Of a stretch of 64,000 nucleotides of DNA, positions 58,501 to 64,000 are shown in pieces. Source of the DNA: Syncephalis plumigaleata (taxonomy: Eukaryota > Zoopagomycota > Zoopagomycetes > Zoopagales > Piptocephalidaceae); contig JAIXMF010000019.1 in NCBI GenBank assembly GCA_025201365.1, positions 310,001-374,000 of the forward strand, read 5' to 3'. The position numbers were made by a program, and so were the translations under genes. How positions within the stretch are numbered: the stretch's first letter is position 1; each line of letters begins with the position of its first letter. The notes below the pieces were generated by a model. It was not told the origin of the DNA. It searched no databases and saw only the letters and a list, made by a program, of their open reading frames with translations.

Positions 58501-60965
58501 ATCGATGATCTATCACGATATTGTATTTCATTGTACACGCGAAGCCAAGTGGAACCCGCTTCATTACGCATCGCCTCAATACGACGTCTGTAATCGTCAC
58601 CTGGCAAGCCTACCGGTGGTGAGGATAGACCGGGACGTGGGTGTGATGCTTGACGCTGACTCATAGGATTTGGTCCCGCTGATAACACCGCAGATATGTT
58701 GTCGGTAGTAGCACGTCGTTGGCGTGTACGTGGTGTAGGTGTACCATTACTACCATTGCTACTATCACTCGTACGATTGGCCAATCCTTCCGATACTGAT
58801 GCCTCCAATCCTATAACACGATGTACACGTCGACTTGAGTTGACACCATTACGATGATGATAGTCATTAGGCATGTTGGATATCGTATCGGCAGCCTCTG
58901 ATGCTGATTCTGTTGGATGTCCTATCATCAGCATACTGTCTGACATGGCAGTTACTTGCATATCATTGTGATCATCACTGAGTGGCGTTGATTTACAACG
59001 ATGATGCTGATGCTGACTTGTATTACTAGTGTTGCTGTCATGAGTCCATTCGGTATTCGCGGTTGATGTCGACGATGCTCGATTTGCTTCAAGTGACTCC
59101 CATCGATCGCCATCCAACGATAGACTGGTGCCAGTTAAGTCGCGTGATTGTCTCCATTCTGAATTAAGTGTGTCGAATGAATCAGCTCGTGGTCGAATAG
59201 GTGAGCCTAGAATGTTGAGCCCTTTCATCTCCTCGCTCTCCCTCCTCGATGCAAACTCTTGTTGTGATAGAGCGACTAAACGTGTCGGTTTACGACGTGG
59301 TTTCGCTTTAGGCGAGGCAGCAGCTGTCGTGTTTTTCGAATGATTAATCTGTGTTGATACCACGGCAGCTGGAATGGCTTCTGTTGCATCTGCGGGTCGA
59401 TTCTTAATTTGACGTCGTTCCATGAATGTCGGTAGACTGTTGTCAAGATACAGTTGTGCTCCACCGTACAATAACGAGAATATAGTTATTCGATATTGTG
59501 GCTACCATATCATGTTAGTTGTTAGTCATTATTCACTCTAACAGATAATGGCACTTACTATTTTAACAAGCGGATTACCTTCTACTTGTAAATGTGACAA
59601 ATGTAATAGGCCCGATAATCGACTCATCTCTTGTGGATCTTGTATTTGATTGTTACTAAGATCAAGTCGTTCTAATCGCGACAACTGCTCAACACCAATG
59701 ATCGATCGTAATCGATTGGATGCCAGTGAAAGGTGAACGAGTGTGGGCAGTATCTCCCCGATACCGGTTAGCGAGTCGATCTTGTTATGTGATAGGTCGA
59801 GACTACGCAGCTGTGCAAGATCTTTCAGTGATCTAGGAACACTAGTTAATATATTACGCGATAAATTAAGTTCCATACAATGTCGAGCGTAAATAAATGG
59901 ATTATCTGGAATATCGGCTAATGCGTTACCCGTTAGATCAAGGGCCACCAATCGAGGCCACACTTCTAATGGCGATAGTTGACATAGTGCCTCCAGTTCT
60001 TCAAGTAATTCCGTATTATATTGCGGTGGAGGTTGTTGCTGTTGCTGATCATCATTACTATCGTTGGTGGCTGAGCTGCTTAGTCGTTCCGCTAATATAC
60101 GCTGTTGCATCTCTAGTTGTAGTGTCTTCAGTAATAGATCCTCGACTCGTCCCAGCCTACCTCGACAGCCTACACGTTCCAATTGCGATTGTAAACGCAT
60201 CCAACCGGTGAGTGCGAGCGGTGATATCTTGATGACTTCCAGTTGTCGTACATTACTGAATGCATCCAGTGACACTTGAATACCATTGGGACGATCTGTA
60301 CCATCATCCGCGTCTAATATACGTCGTTTGCCGAATGGACCAATACGTACGGCCGCGATATATTGCATACATTGATGAATGAATCGTACATCTTCCTCCA
60401 CCGTAGTATGCGGTGCTTCATTCGCCTTTTGACTATTACTACCTGTAGCTGACCAACGAGCAAATCCGGTAAGTAGTGTCATGGCAGTAGAGGCTACTGA
60501 GCGTTGTGAGGCCACCGATACAATAGAAGGCGGCTTTACTGCTCGTTGTAAACTTGCTACAGCTGCTGATGAATTGGCACTGGCTGTATGCGACTGATGA
60601 TTTGTCGTAGAAAGTCTCGTCATCTGACCTCGTGCCTCTACAACGGAATCAATGACGTCATCCTCGCATTCAAGTAAAGTGAGTCCTAGTTCCTCAAAGC
60701 GAGCATTTAAATAGAATAGATGCCACGGGTCAACTATAAATGGCGTATGATTGCCGTTACTATTAGGAGTGTTGCCATCACTGTTACTAGGGCCGTTGTT
60801 GTTACTGTTGCTGTTATAGCCAAGCCATGATACAAGTAAGCTTGTCGTACTAGTAGGAAGCGTGGTGGTGGCTGCAGCTATTGCTGGATGATGACTCCAC
60901 GTTGACTCATGACTGCGCATATACGCGGCAAGCGTCCGTATAAACTGATCACCAGTAACGTGCAT
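55518..60965 (-). CDS. Large leucine-rich-repeat protein (nischarin/STK11IP-like)
   Basis: Two exons (60965-59559 and 59501-55518) around a 57 nt intron encode about 1,800 residues. The N-terminal part begins MHVTGDQFIRTLAAYMRSHE. LRRs follow at about residues 340-465: WPRLVALDLTGNALADIP, CMELNLSRNILTSVP, LRSLDLSHNKIDSL, LVHLSLASNRLRSI, LERLDLSNNQIQD. The LRR cap joins across the intron to PQYRITIFSLLYGGAQLYLD, similar to the segment after the LRRs in nischarin and related proteins. The C-terminal two thirds are Ser/Thr-rich with interspersed globular parts, including a likely zinc site (CKQSKCLSCQWTG, CPQCHSNF) and a PH-like end (SVRIDFRLDTEDGTE; WTFLFHTRDEATHCVETLSR). The family name is tentative. 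It probably acts as a membrane or cytoskeletal scaffold (inference). Confidence 0.72.
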
Positions 60966-61396
60966 TCCTCTAGGTATTGTATAGAAGATATGCCAGTATA
61001 CAACTAGAAGAAGGAAAAGATAAAGAAGCGGTTACTAACACGATGAATTATGGTTTGTATACAAGAATGAAAGAGTAGACAACGAAATGTCCGCGTGATT
61101 ACCTACACTCGCACCAATAAATGAATGGGTGTGAAGACAGAATATTATAATGTGACAATACAATTGTAATAAACGTAATAGAATCAATACACATTAATAA
61201 TGATGATTATTAACTAACTATTCAAAACAGATAGATCATTTATAGTAGAAATTTAAACGAATTGATGGCTAATAATTAACTAATGTCGAAGATGTGAAGT
61301 AGATGCCAATGAATGTGTAAATGAAACGATATCGCATAGTTGTAATGATGATGAGATGATCCTGTGATTGCATTAGTATAGTGTCTATTATTATTA
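60966..61396. other. Intergenic region between the LRR gene and the low-complexity gene
   Basis: 431 bp containing the LRR gene promoter and the 3-prime flank of the next minus-strand gene. AT-rich, with no feature that stands out. Confidence 0.4.
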
Positions 61397-63815
61397 TTAT
61401 ACTATTTCATCAATACTAGATCGATTAGTATTAATGGGAGGTGGTCTTGTAGTAGATGTAGAACCTCCACCACCACCTCCACCTTCTACTACTACTCCAT
61501 TATTATAATGTACAGTAGTAGCAGATGAATAATTAGACATTGAATTCATATTATTAGTATGACTATAATGATGCTGATGTTGCTGATAATGTCGAGGTAC
61601 ACCCTCCATCATAATGGGTCCATTAATCGTATGTGGTGCTGATACAACAGGAGCAGAGGGTCGTCGATGTCGCCATGTCATTCTATCCATTGATTCATTA
61701 CTTGATCGATATGCTCCTGACTGATGATGATGATGATGATGAGGTGATGATGGATAGGGTCGAGTATGATATTGATACTGATACTGCGACATAGATGAAG
61801 AGGAAGAGGGGGCAGATTTTGGTGGATACCATTCACGCGGTATAGAATGACATGATTCAAGTGTATAATCATCTTCATGTAATGGAGGTTCAGGTAAGGG
61901 AAGAAGTGGAGGCGGTGAGGGATGATGATGATGATGATGATGATGTGTACGTGGTTGTTGAGATGAATAGTAAAGTGTAGATGAGGGTGAATGAGCCGCC
62001 ATTTCTAATGAATGTCCCATCGATAGACTACGTCCTTTACGATAGGCAAGACGTGATGATGAAGATGTAGATGAAATGGATGGTGAGCGTGGTACATGAT
62101 AAAAGTCAGAATTATAGGATGTGGCATTAGATGGAGCAGAAAGAGGAGGAGGATATTGATGTTGACGAGAATGATGTGCGGTAGAGGGAGAGGACGAAGA
62201 AGGAGAGTAATAGTAATGATGATGATTTACACTCGAATGACTACGATGATGACTGTGTGTAGGTGTACTAGCAGTACTCATACTAGCACTTGTAGTACTA
62301 GTTACATGAATGGGTGATGTCGCAGTAGGGTTGGCCATTGTACGTAAGGAGGACGATTTCAAAGAAGATCTACTACTATTATAACTATTACTACCAGTAT
62401 AACAATTAGGACCCATCATATTATTACCATTACTATGACTATGCGGTAGCATATTACCACGACCGTCGTCGTCGTTGTCATTATCATCATGGTCACCGGT
62501 ACTATGATTGCTATGGTTGTTGTAGTAGCGTTGTTGCTGCTGCTGTTGTCTAACATCTTCATTCACTGTTTTAAGCATACGCGATGATGATGATGATGAC
62601 ATGATACTTGTACTTGCACTTGTAGCAGTAGTAGTAGTAGGTGGCATCGATGGCAATGGTGGCAATGAGGGGACATGTCCATTGCCCGACATACCTGGAG
62701 ACATCATTCTACGCTGTGGTGACTTTGTAGGTAATGGAGGCGAGTTGATCTCCATTGTCCTATAGTTCGGTGACATTGCAGCATGAATGGGTGGCGGTGG
62801 TTGTTGACGCGGTGACATACGTGCAGTAAGACGGGATACCACACCGGCAGCCTCTTCCGTTATAGCATGGCTATTGCTACTACTACTACCACTATTATTG
62901 TTATTACCTGTAGAAGATGATGTATTTAGTATACTCATTTGACTCGGTGGACGTGAGTAGCGTCTTTCTTCAGGAGAGAATGGAGATGGAGATGTAGAGG
63001 AATAGCTATGATTACCATGATTACCCGTAGATGTTTGTGTTCGTTGATGTGTTAGTAATGAAGAAGTGGAAGAGGAGGAAGGTGGATAGGGTAAGGATAG
63101 ATCAATTTCCATAGGTGCTACCGTAGATTGGTTATAGGAAACGGAAGAGGATGAGGAGGATGAGTGCCAACGAGGAGAGGAAGATGTCTCATCTAACGCC
63201 GTTCTACGCGATGTACCTGGTGATATTTGCGGTGATGACACATTACTCGATTCATCTAGTTGCGATCTACGAGAGAGTGATTGCTTAAGATGAATCGATC
63301 TAGCACGACGTTCATCTGTTGCTGTACTGCTACTCGTAGTAGTATTCGTATTTGTACCATCATTACTATGACTAGTAATAGGGGCTGGATGTGATTTACT
63401 CGTACTAGATGATGCTGATGCTGATGGTGAATAAGAATGTGTATGATGGCTGTTTAACTGCGTTAATTGACTCGTATACCGTCGATGATGCTGATCTTCT
63501 TTATAGGATCGTTGTTGCTGTTGAATATCCAATGTAGGCGATGATGTCGTATTGTAGTGTCGTACACCATGATTACTGCCACTCGTACTTATACCGGGAC
63601 CGGCACTAGCTTGACGTCGCATACTTGGTGAATCGGGTGAAGCAGGTGTACGACTAGACTTTGGCTGCAACGAGTATCGATTGGAACGTGATCGCAACAT
63701 TGATGTTTCCTGTCCATTTCCACCTGTGTTGTGCGAATGCGAATGTGAATGACTACTTGTACCACTATGCATGTTATGAGTAGGTGTAGTAGGTTTTGTT
63801 GCTGTCATTCTATGC

Positions 63816-63847
<32 letters not shown>

Positions 63848-64000
63848 ATTGTTATTGCTATTGTTACTAGTATTCATGGTATAAGTATGATTTGTCCCGC
63901 TATTTATCGTAGTATTGAATGTCCCTGCAGTAACAGTAGTGGCAGCATTGGTAGCAGTATTACTACTACTGGTATTACTACTAGTAGGAAGAGTATAGGA
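61397..64000 (-). CDS. Low-complexity Ser/His/Gln/Asn-rich protein, 5-prime end outside the window
   Basis: The frame from the stop at 61397 (SSIDEIV at the C-terminus) is open for over 860 codons to the edge of the window. The first in-window ATG is at 63875-63877, but the codons upstream of it (for example TFNTTINSGTNHTYT) stay open, so the true start may lie beyond 64000. The protein is almost wholly low complexity: poly-Gln, poly-His, poly-Ser and poly-Gly runs, a repeated SPSS/PSSSS theme, and scattered basic-Ser segments resembling phosphorylation sites (RRSQLDESSN, RRQASAGPG). No domain can be named. It may be a regulatory or condensate-forming protein (inference only). Confidence 0.7.

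Overview
The window looks like nuclear DNA of a fungus, probably an early-diverging (non-Dikarya) one. Genes carry many short introns of about 45-85 nt with GTAAGT-type donors and CTAAC/CTAAT-like branch sites. A fungal zinc-cluster/PAS regulator of the ERT1/AcuK type and a SOM1-like protein mark it as fungal. A complete metazoan-type phenylalanine hydroxylase is unusual for Ascomycota and Basidiomycota. A Zoopagomycota or Mucoromycota placement is inference and was not tested.

Layout. 1-290: end of a TIR transposon. 391-2311: phenylalanine hydroxylase (-). 2702-5576: a TIR-bounded element holding an intact two-exon F-box-like gene (-) and the tail of a Fanzor-like nuclease (+). 5694-7303: CCDC174 (-). 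7878-10762: ATG4 (+). 10853-11122: a tiny coiled-coil gene, possibly a DASH subunit. 11365-17523: CHD1 remodeller (-). 18406-19983: secreted PLD-family protein (-). 19984-22511: a transposon-rich gap with two TIR elements and a two-exon SOM1-like gene. 22512-24906: TRAF7-like RING/WD40 E3 ligase. 25306-27045 and 27412-28056: RVB1 and BUD31, divergently transcribed. 28280-29092: homeodomain protein (-). 29805-31589: unknown protein with a C-terminal membrane segment (-). 32500-33080: second Fanzor-tail mini-element. 36808-38346: two-finger C2H2 regulator with a very pyrimidine-rich upstream leader. 41777-43088: disrupted secreted kinase-like gene. 43659-45657: GWT1 with three GC-AG introns. 46709-49158: ERT1-like regulator. 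49474-52112: inverted second copy of the F-box/Fanzor-tail segment. 52985-55316: cytochrome P450. 55518-60965: large LRR protein (-). 61397-64000: low-complexity protein open at the window edge (-).

The host genes are housekeeping functions (chromatin, splicing, autophagy, GPI anchors, amino-acid catabolism) with no operon-like logic. The striking part is a family of related TA-flanked TIR elements. They range from 554-581 bp elements that keep only terminal repeats plus the C-terminal RuvC-III/zinc-ribbon segment of a Fanzor-like protein, to a 2.9 kb version that carries an F-box gene between the same ends. A second F-box copy 45 kb away is nearly identical in exon 1 but well diverged in exon 2, which suggests gene conversion or selection on the C-terminal half.
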